Positions 1 to 10,202 are shown, counted from the first letter of the stretch. The stretch: 64,000 nt of DNA from Frigidibacter sp. (GCF_030695035.1 NZ_JAUYTT010000008.1:372001-436000); one strand, 5' to 3'. Numbers and translations are program-made. Notes: generated by a model not told the origin, from the letters alone.

Positions 1-808
1 CACCGCCATGCGCCGGGCCCCAGAGGCAGGCGATGCCGGCCGCGATACAGGCGAAGGGGTTGGCGCCCGAGGAGCCCGCCAGACGCACGGTCGAGGTGGA
101 GGCGTTCTGCTCATGATCGGCATGGAGCATCATGATCCGGTCCATCGCCTTGGACAGGACCGGGTTCACCACATACTCCTCGGCCGGAACCGAGAAGCAC
201 ATGTGCAGGAAGTTGCCCGCGTAATCGAGGCTGTTCTTGGGGTACACGAAGGGCTGGCCGATCGAATACTTGTAGGCCATCGCGGCGATGGTCGGCAGCT
301 TGGCGATCAGGCGGATCGAGGCGACCTCGCGCTGCCAGGGATCGCCGATATCGGTGCTGTCATGGTAGAAGGCCGACATTGCGCCGACCACGCCCACCAT
401 CGTCGCCATCGGATGCGCGTCGCGGCGGAAGCCGCGGAAGAAGTTGTGCATCTGCTCATGCACCATCGTGTGGCGCGTGACGCGGATCTCGAAATCGGCC
501 ATCTGCTTGGCATCGGGAAGCTCGCCGTAGAGCAGCAGGTAGCAGACCTCGAGGAAATGCGACTGATCGGCCAGCTGCTCGATCGGGTAGCCGCGATAGA
601 GAAGCTCGCCCTTGTCGCCGTCGATATAGGTGATCGTGGATTCGCAGGACGCGGTCGAGGTGAAGCCGGGGTCGTAGGTGAACACATCCGCCTGGCCATA
701 GAGCTTGCGGATATCCAGCACATCGGGGCCGACGGTGGGCGACATCACCGGCAGGTCATAGGTCTGACCGTCGATGTTCAGCGTCGCCGTTCTCTTGGTT
801 TCTGCCAT
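1..808 (-). CDS. gltA: Citrate synthase (type II), C-terminus beyond window
   Basis: Condenses oxaloacetate and acetyl-CoA to citrate, the entry step of the TCA cycle, in the cytoplasm. The frame begins at the ATG complementary to 806-808 and runs open to the window edge, giving the first 269 residues of a protein that is usually about 430. The N-terminal beta domain is followed by the family blocks [10 protein letters not shown] and, at the very edge, GPAHGG, which carries the first catalytic His. The second catalytic His and the Asp lie outside the window. It is on the same strand as and downstream of gltX with a 77-bp gap, the usual Rhodobacterales order. Partial only because the window ends. 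Confidence 0.97.
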   Translation of the reverse strand, partial: MAETKRTATLNIDGQTYDLPVMSPTVGPDVLDIRKLYGQADVFTYDPGFTSTASCESTITYIDGDKGELLYRGYPIEQLADQSHFLEVCYLLLYGELPDAKQMADFEIRVTRHTMVHEQMHNFFRGFRRDAHPMATMVGVVGAMSAFYHDSTDIGDPWQREVASIRLIAKLPTIAAMAYKYSIGQPFVYPKNSLDYAGNFLHMCFSVPAEEYVVNPVLSKAMDRIMMLHADHEQNASTSTVRLAGSSGANPFACIAAGIACLWGPAHGG

Positions 809-885
809 CTCAATCCCTCTCCTCATGGGCGGACTGGGCCCAAGCCGGGGCCTGCCGCAAAAACTCCGAGGCCAGGGCGCGGGCC

Positions 886-2301
886 TCAGCGCGTCGCGTC
901 GGACAGGCGCGCTACAGTCTCGTCCTGACCGATGACAAGCATCATGTCGAAGACGCTGGGGGTGACTGTCCGTCCCGCCAGAGCCGCGCGCAGCGGACCT
1001 GCGATCTTGCCCAGTCCAATGCCGTGAGCGGCGGCGGTTTCGGCCACTTTGGCCTCCAACGCCTCACGCGTCCAGCTAGCATTTTGCAGCTGCGGCGTCA
1101 ATTCTGTCAGTATACCGCGGGATACGGTATCAAGCGCCTTCGCAGCTGCGGCGTCGGGCTCGAAGGGCCGAGATCCCAGCACGAAATGGGCCTTTTCCAG
1201 CAATTCCGGGAAGGTCTTGGCGCGTTCCTTCAGGCAATACATGGCGCGCACAAGCCCTGTGCGCTGCGCCGCATCGAGGCCCGGCAGGCCCGCGGCCTCC
1301 AGATAGGCCTCGATCTCTGCCTGCAGTGCAGCATCTTCCGCAACGGCAATGTGCTGGCCGCAAAGGTTCTCCAGCTTCTTGAAGTCGAGCCGCGCCGGGG
1401 CCCGGCCGATGCCGGACAGGTCGAACCATTCGCGGGCTTCCGCATCGCTGAAAAATTCGGAATCGCCATGGCTCCAGCCAAGCCGCGCGAGATAGTTGCG
1501 CATCCCCGCCGCGGGGTAGCCCATCGCCTGATATTCCTCGAGCCCGACCGCGCCGTGGCGCTTGGACAGTTTCTTGCCGTCCGGCCCGTGTATCAGCGGG
1601 ATGTGGGCGAAGACCGGCACGTCCCAGCCCATGCCGTGATAGATTTGCACCTGCCGCGCGGCATTGGTCAGATGGTCATCGCCGCGGATCACATGGGTGA
1701 CGCCCATGTCATGATCGTCCACCACCACCGCCAGCATATAGGTGGGCGTCCCGTCCGACCGCAGCATCACCATGTCATCGAGCTGGTCATTGCCGAAGGT
1801 GACATCGCCCTGCACGGAATCGGCGATCACCGTGCTGCCGGTGCGCGGCGCCTTGAGCCGGATCACGAAGGGCGCATCGGGGTGGGTCGCGGGATCGGCA
1901 TCGCGCCAGGGGCTCTGGAACAGGGTGGAGCGTTTTTCGGCCTCCGCCTCCGCGCGGAAAGCGGCGATCTCATCTTGCGTCGAGAAGCACTTGTAGGCCG
2001 CGCCGCGGGCCAGCATCTCGCGCGCCACCTCGGCATGGCGGTCCTTGCGCCCGAACTGGCTGACAGCCTCGCCGTCCCAGTCAAGGCCCAGCCAGGTCAG
2101 GCCCTTGAGGATCGCCGCGGTGGCTTCGGGGGTGGAGCGCTCGCGGTCGGTATCCTCGATCCGGAGCAGGAACTTGCCGCCGCGGCCGCGGGCATAGAGC
2201 CAGTTGAAGAGCGCGGTGCGCGCGCCGCCGATATGCAGATAGCCGGTGGGCGAGGGCGCGAAGCGGGTGACGACGGGAGGGGTGGAGGGGGTCGAGGTCA
2301 T
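886..2301 (-). CDS. gltX: Glutamate--tRNA ligase
   Basis: Class I aminoacyl-tRNA synthetase that charges tRNA-Glu. The protein is 471 aa, normal for the family. The HIGH-type motif is LHIGG at residues 22-26 and the KMSKS-type loop is KLSKR near residue 244. An open frame continues upstream, but homology begins shortly after the ATG at 2301 (MTSTPST), so that start is chosen. It is divergent from comEC with a 77-bp gap that must hold both promoters. A second, shorter member of the family lacking the anticodon-binding domain (gluQ) lies at 18.8 kb. Confidence 0.97.
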   Translation of the reverse strand: MTSTPSTPPVVTRFAPSPTGYLHIGGARTALFNWLYARGRGGKFLLRIEDTDRERSTPEATAAILKGLTWLGLDWDGEAVSQFGRKDRHAEVAREMLARGAAYKCFSTQDEIAAFRAEAEAEKRSTLFQSPWRDADPATHPDAPFVIRLKAPRTGSTVIADSVQGDVTFGNDQLDDMVMLRSDGTPTYMLAVVVDDHDMGVTHVIRGDDHLTNAARQVQIYHGMGWDVPVFAHIPLIHGPDGKKLSKRHGAVGLEEYQAMGYPAAGMRNYLARLGWSHGDSEFFSDAEAREWFDLSGIGRAPARLDFKKLENLCGQHIAVAEDAALQAEIEAYLEAAGLPGLDAAQRTGLVRAMYCLKERAKTFPELLEKAHFVLGSRPFEPDAAAAKALDTVSRGILTELTPQLQNASWTREALEAKVAETAAAHGIGLGKIAGPLRAALAGRTVTPSVFDMMLVIGQDETVARLSDATR

Positions 2302-2378
2302 TGGTGTTAACCTTTCGGAAACCATGCGGCGGCTAGCCTTTGAGGGGTGTCTAGGCAAGGACAGGCGAGGAAACAAGG

Positions 2379-4577
2379 GTGGGCCGCATCGCAACACCGG
2401 GATCGGCACTGGCATCGGCCTTGCCGGAAGCGCCCTATGAGGAGGGCTTTCCGGGTGCCGGAGCACGGCTTGCCGCACTGGCCGCCCGGCCGTTGCTGGC
2501 GCTGTCGGCAGCGCGCGGCGGGCTCTTCGTCTGGGTGCCGGTCTGCCTGTCCTGCGGCATCGGGCCGTGGTTCGCGCTGGCCTCCGAACCGGGACCGCCG
2601 GTCTATGCCGCCGCGCTGCTGGCGCTGCTGGCCGTGCTGCTCGGCTGGCTGCGGGGGCCCGAGATCGCGCAGATCCCCGCCGCCGCGCTCGCGCTGATGC
2701 TGGCGGGCTTCCTGCTGGCCGGCGCGCGCGGGCATGGGGTGGCTGAGCCCGTGCTGCCCTTCCGCTATTACGGGCCCATCGAGGGGCGGATCGTCGGTAT
2801 CGACCGCTCCTATGCCGATCATCTGCGGGTGACGCTGGACCAGGTGGTGCTGCGCGACGTGCCGCCGCATCGCACCCCCGCAAAAGTGCGCGTCGCGCTG
2901 CATGGCGAGCAGGGCTACACCCCGCCCGAACCGGGGCTGACCGTGATCCTGACCGGGCATCTGGCCCCGCCCGAGGGCCCCGCGGCCCCCGGCGGCTTCG
3001 ATTTCCAGCGCTTCGCCTGGTTCTCGGGCCTTGGCGCGGTCGGCTATACCCGCGTGCCGATGCTGGTGCTGGAGCCGCCCTCCGAGGATGACTGGGCCGT
3101 CGCCGCGCATCGGGCGCGGATGCGCGCTTCCACCGCCATTCAAGCGCGGATCGAAGGGCAGGCGGGCGCCTTCGCCGCGGCGCTGATGACCGGCGACCGC
3201 TCCGGGATCACGTCTGCCACCAACGACTCGATGCGGGCCTCGAACCTCTTCCACATCATCTCGATCTCGGGCCTGCATATGGGGATGCTGGCGGGCTTCG
3301 TCTTCGCCACCCTGCGCTATGGCCTGGCGCTGATGCCGGCGCTGGCGCTGCGGCTGCCGGTCAAGAAGCTGGCGGCGGGCGTCGCGCTGCTGGCCGCCAC
3401 CGCTTATCTGTGGCTGGCGGGCCCCAATGTGGCGACCGAGCGGGCCTATGTGATGGCGGCGGTGATGCTGGTCGCGGTGCTGGTGGACCGGCGGGCGATC
3501 TCGCTGCGCTCCATCGCCGTGGCGGCGGTAATCTTGCTGCTGCGCGAGCCGGAAAGTCTGACCGAGCCGGGGTTCCAGATGTCCTTTGGTGCCACCGCCG
3601 CGCTGATCCTCGCCTGGGGGCCGTGGCAATCGGTGCAGGGCCATGTGCCGGCGCTGCTGCGCCCGGTGGCGGCGCTGCTGCTGTCCTCGCTGGCGGCTGG
3701 CCTCGCCACGGCGCCGATTGCGGCGGCACATTTCAACCGGATGGCGGAATACGGGCTCTTGGCTAACCTGCTCGCGGTGCCGGTAATGGGCACCCTCGTG
3801 ATGCCGGCGGGGGTGATCGCGGCGGTGCTGGCGCCGCTGGGGCTTGCCGGCCTGCCGCTCTGGGTGATGGAGATCGGGTGTCTGTGGATCCTGTGGGTGT
3901 CGGACTGGGTGGCGGGGCTCGACGGTGCCGTGGTCGCGGTGCCAAGCCCGCCGGGCGGCGTGCTGGCGCTGATGGCGGCGGGGGTGTTGCTGGCGGTGCT
4001 GGCCCGCGGCCCGCCAAGGTGGGGTGGTGCGGGTCTGCTGGTGCTCGCGGCCGTGCTCTGGGCCGGGTCTTCGCGCCCGCCGCTGCTGGTCTCGGCCGAT
4101 GGCGTGTTGCTGGGGCTGATGGGGCCCGAGGGGCGCGCGCTGTCGCAGCCCAAGGGTGCGGGCTATGTCGCGGATAGCTGGCTGGAGGATGATGGTGACA
4201 TGGCGCTGCAGGATCAGGCGGCGGCGCGGCCGGGCTTCACCGGCCCCAAACAGGCGCGCGAGGCGACGCTCGGCGGCGTGCCGATCCGCCAGCTGACCGG
4301 CAAGGCCGCCGCCGAGGCGCTGCCGGGCGCCTGCGCCGATAGCGCACTCGTCATCCTGGCAGGGGATGCGCCGGAGGGCTGGGGCAGGGCGGCCGCCCCC
4401 GCCGCACAACGCCCGCAATCTGCTTCGCAAACCGCCCCTCCCGACTGCGACCTCTGGGACCGCCGCCGCCTGCGCCGCTCCGGCTCGCTGGCGATCTGGC
4501 CGGATCCGGCGGGCGGGCTGCGCATCGTCACCGCAAAGGATATCTCCGGCACCCGCCTCTGGAACAGCCGTCGTTGA
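2379..4577 (+). CDS. comEC: ComEC/Rec2-family DNA uptake channel protein
   Basis: Polytopic inner-membrane protein of 732 aa, probable channel for single-stranded DNA during natural transformation. After an N-terminal soluble/OB-like segment there is the Competence domain with the signature [12 protein letters not shown] around residue 295, followed by many hydrophobic helices. The C-terminal roughly 190 residues show no HxHxDH metallo-beta-lactamase signature, unlike E. coli-type ComEC; the alphaproteobacterial form often has a divergent tail. Divergent from gltX. In many Rhodobacterales lexA follows this gene; here a methionine aminopeptidase does. A repeat with two hairpins lies just downstream. 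Confidence 0.9.
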   Translation: MGRIATPGSALASALPEAPYEEGFPGAGARLAALAARPLLALSAARGGLFVWVPVCLSCGIGPWFALASEPGPPVYAAALLALLAVLLGWLRGPEIAQIPAAALALMLAGFLLAGARGHGVAEPVLPFRYYGPIEGRIVGIDRSYADHLRVTLDQVVLRDVPPHRTPAKVRVALHGEQGYTPPEPGLTVILTGHLAPPEGPAAPGGFDFQRFAWFSGLGAVGYTRVPMLVLEPPSEDDWAVAAHRARMRASTAIQARIEGQAGAFAAALMTGDRSGITSATNDSMRASNLFHIISISGLHMGMLAGFVFATLRYGLALMPALALRLPVKKLAAGVALLAATAYLWLAGPNVATERAYVMAAVMLVAVLVDRRAISLRSIAVAAVILLLREPESLTEPGFQMSFGATAALILAWGPWQSVQGHVPALLRPVAALLLSSLAAGLATAPIAAAHFNRMAEYGLLANLLAVPVMGTLVMPAGVIAAVLAPLGLAGLPLWVMEIGCLWILWVSDWVAGLDGAVVAVPSPPGGVLALMAAGVLLAVLARGPPRWGGAGLLVLAAVLWAGSSRPPLLVSADGVLLGLMGPEGRALSQPKGAGYVADSWLEDDGDMALQDQAAARPGFTGPKQAREATLGGVPIRQLTGKAAAEALPGACADSALVILAGDAPEGWGRAAAPAAQRPQSASQTAPPDCDLWDRRRLRRSGSLAIWPDPAGGLRIVTAKDISGTRLWNSRR

Positions 4578-4596
4578 CAGGCACCGCCTCTTTCCC

Positions 4597-4665
4597 TTTG
4601 CCTTGTAAAAATATCCTCGGGGGGAGAGGCCCGGCACGGGCCTCCGGGGGGCAGACAGCCCCCGC
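4597..4665 (+). repeat. Two-part intergenic repeat, copy A
   Basis: Begins with a pyrimidine-rich run and the anchor AAATATCCTCGGGGGG, then a perfect 8-bp hairpin (4626-4633 with 4637-4644) and a second hairpin of 6 bp with loop AGACA (4647-4652 with 4658-4663). It sits 20 bp after the comEC stop and probably acts as its transcription or RNA-processing end. The same architecture recurs near 21.1, 33.4, 49.7 and 53.9 kb. Confidence 0.75.
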
Positions 4666-4763
4666 TTCGGTCAGCAATGGGACCGACGGCCCCCCTATCC
4701 TCCGCCACGGGACACGCCGGCCAGCCCATGCTACACCGGACAAACAGCAGCCGGAGCCCCGCC

Positions 4764-5510
4764 ATGACCATCACCCATCAGGACGACCTCGACAGCCTCC
4801 GCCACATCGGCGCCATCGTCGCGCGCACGATGCAGGCGATGGCTAAGGCGATGGAGCCGGGCATGACCACGCGAGAGCTGGACGGGATCGGCCGCACGCT
4901 GCTGGAGCGGGAGGGGGCCACCCCGGCGCCCGAGGCAACTTATGACTTCCCCGGCGCGACCTGCATCAGCGTCAATGAAGAGATCGCCCATGGCATTCCG
5001 GGGGACCGGATCCTGAAGGCGGGAGATCTGGTCAATATCGACGTGTCCGCCAGCAAGGCCGGCTATTTCGCCGATACCGGCGCCAGTTTCCGCATGGCCC
5101 CGGTGCGCCCCTCGCTGGACCGCCTTTGCCGCGATGGCAAGCGGGCGATGCAGATCGGCATCGCGCAGGTCGGGCATGGCAAGCCGCTGGCCGGGATCGG
5201 CAACGCGGTTGGCCGCTTCGCGCAGGCCAATGGCTATACGCTGATCCGCAACCTCGCCAGCCACGGCGTCGGCCGGGCGCTGCATGAGGATCCCGAGGAG
5301 GTGCCGACCTGGCCGACGCAGGACAGGCGCCGCATCCACCGGGGCCTCGTGCTGACGGTGGAGCCGTTCCTGTCCAAGGGCGGGATCTGGGCCACGGAGG
5401 GGGACGACGGCTGGACGCTCTACAGCAAGCCCGCCGCGCCGGTGGTGCAGTATGAGCATACCGTCGTTGCCACGGATCGCGGCGCTGTGATCGTCACGCT
5501 TCCAGGCTGA
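4764..5510 (+). CDS. map: Methionine aminopeptidase, type I
   Basis: Removes the initiator methionine from nascent proteins in the cytoplasm. With the ATG at 4764 the protein is 248 aa. The five metal ligands of the M24 fold can be assigned: Asp in NIDVSASK, Asp in FADTG, His in SHGVGRALH, Glu in VEPF and Glu in YEHTVV. The frame is open further upstream, but the chosen start gives the usual type I N-terminus. It converges with a LysE-family gene, with only 5 bp between stops. Since bacteria often carry several map paralogues, this may not be the essential copy. Confidence 0.92.
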   Translation: MTITHQDDLDSLRHIGAIVARTMQAMAKAMEPGMTTRELDGIGRTLLEREGATPAPEATYDFPGATCISVNEEIAHGIPGDRILKAGDLVNIDVSASKAGYFADTGASFRMAPVRPSLDRLCRDGKRAMQIGIAQVGHGKPLAGIGNAVGRFAQANGYTLIRNLASHGVGRALHEDPEEVPTWPTQDRRRIHRGLVLTVEPFLSKGGIWATEGDDGWTLYSKPAAPVVQYEHTVVATDRGAVIVTLPG

Positions 5511-5515
5511 GGGCG

Positions 5516-6127
5516 CTACCGCGTCACCGCCACCGCCACGCCCGCGCCGACCATCGTGGCGCCCGCGGCGCGGTTGACCCGCCGCACCGCCGCCGGGGTC
5601 CGCATCAGCCGCCGCGCCCGGCCCGCCAGCAGCACATGGAAGCCGATCACCAGCGCCTCCACCATCACGATCACCGCCGCCAGCTCTGCCACCTGCACCC
5701 AGGACAGCGCGGGCCCGACAACATTGGGCAGCAGCGCGAGGTAGAACAGCGGCATCTTCGGGTTGCCGAGGTTCAGCGCGACCCCAGTGGCGAACACGGC
5801 CCCGAGACCCTTGCGCGGAACAGACCCTACCTCCGGCAGCACGGGCTCAGCGGTCCAGAGCTTTACCCCCATCCAGACCAGCCAAGCCGCCCCGGCATAG
5901 CGCAGCACGGTCATCAACCCGCCCATCTCGGCCGCGATGACCGACAGGCCAAAGGCCGCCAGCACCAGAAAGATCAGGATGCCCGCCACGGTTCCGGCAC
6001 CATAGGCGATGCCCGATGCGGCCCCGTGCGAGACTGTGCGGGCGATGATGGTCATATTGTCCGGGCCGGGGCTGGCGGCGAAGACGAAGAAGGCGGCAGC
6101 GAAGGAGAGGAGCGTGGCGGGGTCCAT
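5516..6127 (-). CDS. LysE/RhtB-family amino acid exporter
   Basis: A 203-aa inner-membrane protein with about six hydrophobic helices. The signature SPGPDNM near the N-terminus is diagnostic of the LysE/RhtB superfamily, whose members export amino acids or derivatives. The start at 6127 (MDPATL) has AGGA 8 nt upstream and gives the normal N-terminus; a longer frame begins 10 codons earlier. The substrate cannot be read from the sequence. It is tail-to-tail with map. A second, differently organised LysE-family gene lies at 47.7 kb. Confidence 0.9.
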   Translation of the reverse strand: MDPATLLSFAAAFFVFAASPGPDNMTIIARTVSHGAASGIAYGAGTVAGILIFLVLAAFGLSVIAAEMGGLMTVLRYAGAAWLVWMGVKLWTAEPVLPEVGSVPRKGLGAVFATGVALNLGNPKMPLFYLALLPNVVGPALSWVQVAELAAVIVMVEALVIGFHVLLAGRARRLMRTPAAVRRVNRAAGATMVGAGVAVAVTR

Positions 6128-6306
6128 CGGGGCTATCCTGTCGGGGTTTGCCCGCAAGATGAGGCGCGCAGCCTTAGTCCGGCAAGCGGGCGGATCAGCC
6201 GCGCTGCCCAGGTTCCCTCAGATGCTCCGATTCCGGCACAGGGGTAGGCGCGTTGCCGCTTTTCCCACCACCGTTTACGCCGCCCCCGCTTCCGCGAGGG
6301 CGGGCC

Positions 6307-8139
6307 TCAACCCGCGCGCTCTTCCAGCCCCATCCATTCTTCCTCGGCCGCCGCGAGCTGCTGTTGCCGCTCCACCAAGGCCTCACTGGCCTTGTTGAAC
6401 TTGGCCGGCGAGCTGGCAAACAGGGTCGGGTCTGCGAGGAATTCCGTCAGCTTGGCGATCTCGGCTTCCAGCTTGGCGATGACGCCCGGCAGGGACTCGA
6501 GTCTGTGCTTCTCAGTGAAGGACAGCGCCGCAGACGAGGCTTTGCCCGCCGGCTTGTCCGAGGCCTTCACAGCCGCACGGGCCGCGGGCGCCGCAGCCTG
6601 CGCCGCCTCGGCCCCGTCACTGGTCAGCCGTTCCGCCCGCTGGCTCTGATAGTCGGTCCAGCCGCCGGCATAGACGGTGGCGCGCCCGTCGCCTTCCATC
6701 GCGATGGTGGTATTCGCCACCCGGTCGATGAAGTCGCGGTCGTGGCTGACCAGCAGCACGGTGCCGTCATATTCGCCGAGGATGTCCTGCAGCAGGTCCA
6801 GCGTTTCGACATCCAGATCGTTGGTCGGCTCGTCGAGGATCAGAAGGTTCGACGGCCGCGCCATGATCCGCGCGAGCAAAAGCCGCGCCCGCTCGCCGCC
6901 CGACAAGGATCCGATCGGGGCCCGCGCCTGCGATTCGTCAAAGAGGAAGTCCTTGAGATAGGCGATCACATGCTTGGGCTGGCCGCGCACCATCACCTGA
7001 TCGGCCCGGCCCGAGACGCGCATGTCAGGATCGTTCACCAGCCCGTCCCACAGCGTCATCGACAGGTCCAGCGTGGCGCGGGCCTGGTCGAAGACGGCGA
7101 TGTCGAGGTTGGTGCCCAGCTTGACGGTGCCGGCATCGGGCGCCTCCTCGCCGGTGAGCATCTTCAGCAGCGTGGTCTTGCCGACGCCATTCGGGCCGAC
7201 AAAGGCCACCCGGTCGCCACGCTGCACGCGCAGGTCGAACCCGGTCAGGATCACCTTGTCGTCGTAGCGCTTAGCAAGGCCTTTGGCCTCGATCACCATC
7301 TTGCCCGAGGTGCCGCCCGACTCCAGCGCCATCGCCGCCGTGCCCTGACGGCGGATCTGGCTGGCGCGGTCAGCCTTCATGTCCTGCAGGGCGCGCAGGC
7401 GCCCCTGGTTGCGCTTGCGCCGGGCAGAGATGCCCTCGACGGCCCACCGCGCCTCGGCCTTGATCTTGCGGTCCAGCTTGTGGCGGGCGTCGTCCTCGGC
7501 GGACCACACCTCTTCGCGCCAATCCTCAAAGCCGCTGAACCCGCGCTCCTGCCGGCGGACCTGCCCGCGGTCGATCCACAGCGTCGCCTTGGTCAGCGCG
7601 CGCAGGAAGGCGCGGTCGTGGCTGATCAGGACATAGCCGGCGCGGGTCTCGGTCAGGAATTTCTCCAGCCAGGCGATGGCCTCGATATCAAGGTGGTTGG
7701 TCGGCTCGTCCAGCAGCATGAGTTCCGGCGCATGGGCCAGCAGCCGCGCCAGCGCCGCGCGCCGCCGCTCGCCGCCGCTGGCTTTCGACGCCTCGGCCTC
7801 GGGGCGGAACTTCAGCCCCTCGGCCGCCGCCTCCACCCGCCAGTCCTCGCCCGCGTCCAGCCCCTCGGCGGCATAATCGCCAAGGGTGGCATAGCCGGTC
7901 AGCACCGGCTCCTGCTCCATATACCCGGTGGTCACGCCTGGGGGCACGACGCGCAGGCCGGCATCGGGCTCGATCAGCCCGGCCATCACCTTCATCAGGG
8001 TGGATTTGCCCGAACCGTTGCGCCCGACCAGCGCGACGCGGTCAGAGGGTTGCACGACGAGGTCGAGCCCGTCGAAAATCGGATCGCCGCCGAAGGTGAG
8101 CGAGATGCCGGAAAGCTGGAGGAGGGGGATGCGTGCCAT
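6307..8139 (-). CDS. ABC-F family ATPase (Uup-like)
   Basis: Soluble 610-aa protein with two ABC domains and no membrane segments; ABC-F proteins act on ribosomes or DNA rather than as transporters. Walker A motifs are GRNGSGKST (about residue 38) and GPNGVGKTT (about residue 320). Signatures are ASGGE and LSGGE, each followed by LLDEPTNHLD or LILDEPTNDLD. A charged linker joins the domains. The C-terminal 90 residues include an Ala/Lys-rich linker and a Glu/Gln-rich coiled coil (KFNKASEALVERQQQ), the C-terminal domain that distinguishes Uup from EttA. The ATG at 8139 is preferred to a TTG 12 codons upstream. Probably monocistronic. Confidence 0.92.
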   Translation of the reverse strand: MARIPLLQLSGISLTFGGDPIFDGLDLVVQPSDRVALVGRNGSGKSTLMKVMAGLIEPDAGLRVVPPGVTTGYMEQEPVLTGYATLGDYAAEGLDAGEDWRVEAAAEGLKFRPEAEASKASGGERRRAALARLLAHAPELMLLDEPTNHLDIEAIAWLEKFLTETRAGYVLISHDRAFLRALTKATLWIDRGQVRRQERGFSGFEDWREEVWSAEDDARHKLDRKIKAEARWAVEGISARRKRNQGRLRALQDMKADRASQIRRQGTAAMALESGGTSGKMVIEAKGLAKRYDDKVILTGFDLRVQRGDRVAFVGPNGVGKTTLLKMLTGEEAPDAGTVKLGTNLDIAVFDQARATLDLSMTLWDGLVNDPDMRVSGRADQVMVRGQPKHVIAYLKDFLFDESQARAPIGSLSGGERARLLLARIMARPSNLLILDEPTNDLDVETLDLLQDILGEYDGTVLLVSHDRDFIDRVANTTIAMEGDGRATVYAGGWTDYQSQRAERLTSDGAEAAQAAAPAARAAVKASDKPAGKASSAALSFTEKHRLESLPGVIAKLEAEIAKLTEFLADPTLFASSPAKFNKASEALVERQQQLAAAEEEWMGLEERAG

Positions 8140-8302
8140 GCGCCGGGGGCTACAGGGGGCCGCGGGCGGCGTCAACGGGGGGCGTGGGGGCGGGGCGGGT
8201 GTTGGTGGGAAATATCCGCCTTGGCTGGCGGGAGTGCCAGAAGGCTGCGTCCTCTTCGCCCGGAATCAAGGCGTCTTGGCGCCGCCGGCCAGCGCCCGCC
8301 CT

Positions 8303-8358
8303 CCCGGCCCGGCCACGGGCCGGGCGTTCTTCGCGGAAATCCTCCACTGGAGGATTTC
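8303..8358. other. Double perfect hairpin in the gap between the ABC-F gene and mnmA
   Basis: Two perfect inverted repeats in tandem: a 9-bp stem (8303-8311 with 8316-8324, loop GCCA) and a 10-bp stem (8336-8345 with 8349-8358, loop ACT). Neither is followed by a long T-run. They lie in the 376-bp gap between two minus-strand genes, in which no credible ORF is seen. A degenerate AAATATCC-type anchor lies nearby at 8209-8220. Could be transcript-end or processing structures, or a remnant of a repeat family. Confidence 0.6.
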
Positions 8359-8455
8359 TTCTCGCTCATCACCCCTCGGGCGGGCGCTTCTCGACCGTTC
8401 CGCGCAGAACTACTGCGGAGTTAGGCCGCGCGATAAAGTGCCTAGAACTGGCGTT

Positions 8456-8484
8456 GCAGCGCCCACCCGGCGGACGGGCGCTGC
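8456..8484 (-). terminator. Probable mnmA terminator hairpin
   Basis: Perfect 9-bp inverted repeat (8456-8464 with 8476-8484) with an 11-nt loop, 32 nt after the mnmA stop on the minus strand. There is no T-tract, which is common for terminators in very GC-rich genomes, so function is inferred from position. Confidence 0.5.
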
Positions 8485-8515
8485 CCTCCGACGGGACATG
8501 CTGACCGCCTCGCCC

Positions 8516-9661
8516 TCAGCGCCCCTTCCAGATCCACCCACCGCCCAGAATCCGCGGGCTCTCCGTATCGTAGAACACGCAAGCCTGCCCCGGGCTGATC
8601 CCCGTCTCGGGGTCCAGCAGCTCCACCTCGGCTTCCGTCGCCGAGATCGGCCGGATCACCGCCGGGCGCGGCGGGCGGGTGGAGCGGACCTTGACCGCGA
8701 CATGCCATTCCGGGCGGCTGTCGAACGGCTCGTCCCCCAGCCAGTTGATCTCGCGCAGCGGCACGGTGCGGGTGCTCAGCGCCGCGCGCGGCCCGACGAT
8801 CACCCGCCGGCTGTCCGGGTCCAGCCGCACCACGAACAAGGGATCGCCTTGCCCGCCGATGCCAAGCCCCCGGCGCTGGCCGATGGTGTAATGGATCACG
8901 CCGCGATGGGCGCCGATCACCCGGCCGTCCAGATCGACGATCTCGCCCGGCTCGGCAGCCCCCGGCCGTAGCTTCTCGATCACCGCGGCATAGTTGCCAT
9001 CGGGGACGAAACAAATGTCCTGGCTGTCGGGCTTGTCGGCCACCGACAGCCCGTATTTCGCCGCCAGCGCCCGCGTCTCGGCCTTGCTGTGCAGATGCCC
9101 CAGCGGAAAGCGCAGATAGGCCAGCTGCTCGGGCGTGGTCGAGAACAGGAAATAGCTCTGGTCGCGGTTCGGATCGGCGGCCGAATGCAGCTCTGGCCCC
9201 GCCGCGCCGACATGGCGCTGGATGTAATGTCCCGTCGCCATGCAATCGGCATCAAGGTCCTTCGCCGTCGCCAGCAGGTCCTTGAACTTCACCCGCTCAT
9301 TGCAGCGGATGCAGGGCACCGGGGTCGCGCCCGCGAGGTAAGCATCGGCGAATTCCTCGATCACCGCCTCGCGGAAGGTGTTCTCGTAATCCAGCACGTA
9401 ATGCGCAAACCCCATGGTTTCCGCCACGCGCCGCGCATCATGGATGTCCCGGCCCGCGCAGCAGGCGCCCTTCTTGGCCAGCGCCGCCCCGTGATCGTAC
9501 AGCTGCAGGGTGACGCCGACGACGTCATAGCCCTCTTCCTTCAGCATCGCCGCCACGACGGAACTGTCGACCCCGCCGGACATCGCCACCACCACCCGCG
9601 TCTCGGCGGGCGGCTTGGCAAAGCCGAGCGAATTGAGCGGATGGGGCGTGTCGAGCGGCAT
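8516..9661 (-). CDS. mnmA: tRNA-specific 2-thiouridylase MnmA
   Basis: Inserts sulfur at C2 of the wobble uridine in tRNA for Lys, Glu and Gln, using ATP and a persulfide relay. The 381-aa protein has the PP-loop SGGVDSS near residue 30, the tRNA-adenylating core, and both relay cysteines: Cys120 in [11 protein letters not shown] and Cys217 in [10 protein letters not shown]. The C-terminal beta-barrel ends with CVFYD. The start at 9661 is an ATG about 25 residues before the PP-loop. Divergent from sciP with a 167-bp gap. Confidence 0.96.
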   Translation of the reverse strand: MPLDTPHPLNSLGFAKPPAETRVVVAMSGGVDSSVVAAMLKEEGYDVVGVTLQLYDHGAALAKKGACCAGRDIHDARRVAETMGFAHYVLDYENTFREAVIEEFADAYLAGATPVPCIRCNERVKFKDLLATAKDLDADCMATGHYIQRHVGAAGPELHSAADPNRDQSYFLFSTTPEQLAYLRFPLGHLHSKAETRALAAKYGLSVADKPDSQDICFVPDGNYAAVIEKLRPGAAEPGEIVDLDGRVIGAHRGVIHYTIGQRRGLGIGGQGDPLFVVRLDPDSRRVIVGPRAALSTRTVPLREINWLGDEPFDSRPEWHVAVKVRSTRPPRPAVIRPISATEAEVELLDPETGISPGQACVFYDTESPRILGGGWIWKGR

Positions 9662-9760
9662 GGCACTGGCCTTTTGCGGCCCGGGGATGCGGGCGGGGCA
9701 GGGGATCTGGGTGAGGATCGCAGGAATATAGGAAAATGCGACACACTCACAACCCCGCGT

Positions 9761-9775
9761 TTCACCGCTCCTTAA
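9761..9775 (+). promoter_or_regulatory. CtrA-like box upstream of sciP
   Basis: TTCA-N7-TTAA, one mismatch from the alphaproteobacterial CtrA consensus TTAA-N7-TTAA. It lies 54 nt before the sciP start. In Caulobacter sciP is activated by CtrA, so the position fits, but this is inference from sequence only. Confidence 0.45.
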
Positions 9776-9828
9776 GCCCGTCCGGGCAGCTTGCGCCGGA
9801 TCAGCCTGCGATCCGCGAGGGAAGCCGA

Positions 9829-10107
9829 ATGTATCTGAAGAAAATCCAGGGCCCTCGCGCGGTGACGCTGCCCGATGGCACGGTAATGACGCGCGCCGAC
9901 CTGCCGCCGCCCGAAACCCGCCGCTGGGTCGCCAGCCGCAAGGCGAAGGTGGTCAGGGCAGTCGCCTTTGGGTTGATCCCGCTCAAGGACGCGCTGGAGC
10001 GCTACGGGCTATCGGAAGAAGAATTCGAGCTGTGGCGGGCGGCCGTAACCCGGCATGGCGAGGCAGGCCTGAAAGTGACGACTTTGCAGAGGTATAGACA
10101 ACTTTAG
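9829..10107 (+). CDS. sciP: CtrA inhibitor SciP (DUF1153)
   Basis: Small 92-aa DNA-binding protein that in Caulobacter binds CtrA and blocks transcription of CtrA targets in newborn swarmer cells. The start [10 protein letters not shown] and the block [14 protein letters not shown] are characteristic of the DUF1153 family, followed by a helix-turn-helix-like segment ([18 protein letters not shown]). The frame is open for 31 codons upstream, but conservation begins at the ATG at 9829. It lies directly before ctrA on the same strand, so antagonist and target are encoded together. A CtrA-like box precedes it. Confidence 0.93.
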   Translation: MYLKKIQGPRAVTLPDGTVMTRADLPPPETRRWVASRKAKVVRAVAFGLIPLKDALERYGLSEEEFELWRAAVTRHGEAGLKVTTLQRYRQL

Positions 10108-10134
10108 GTTGAAACCGGCAAACACTCTGCCAGA

Positions 10135-10149
10135 GTAATCCCTGATTAA
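10135..10149 (+). promoter_or_regulatory. CtrA-like box upstream of ctrA
   Basis: GTAA-N7-TTAA followed by CC, one mismatch from TTAA-N7-TTAA, 54 nt before the ctrA start. It is consistent with the autoregulation known for ctrA in Caulobacter. TTAA is rare in this GC-rich sequence. Confidence 0.5.
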
Positions 10150-10202
10150 CCATTTGCCCCGAGTGTAGCACCATTCGAGGGATGTAAGCGGAGTGACCCC
10201 AG

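Noticed and set aside
2307-4637. 776-aa open frame opposite comEC
   Set aside because: Very Arg/Gln/His-rich translation with no motif; it is the antisense shadow of comEC caused by high GC3.
6253-8424. 723-aa plus-strand frame
   Set aside because: Antisense shadow of the ABC-F gene; no domain signature.
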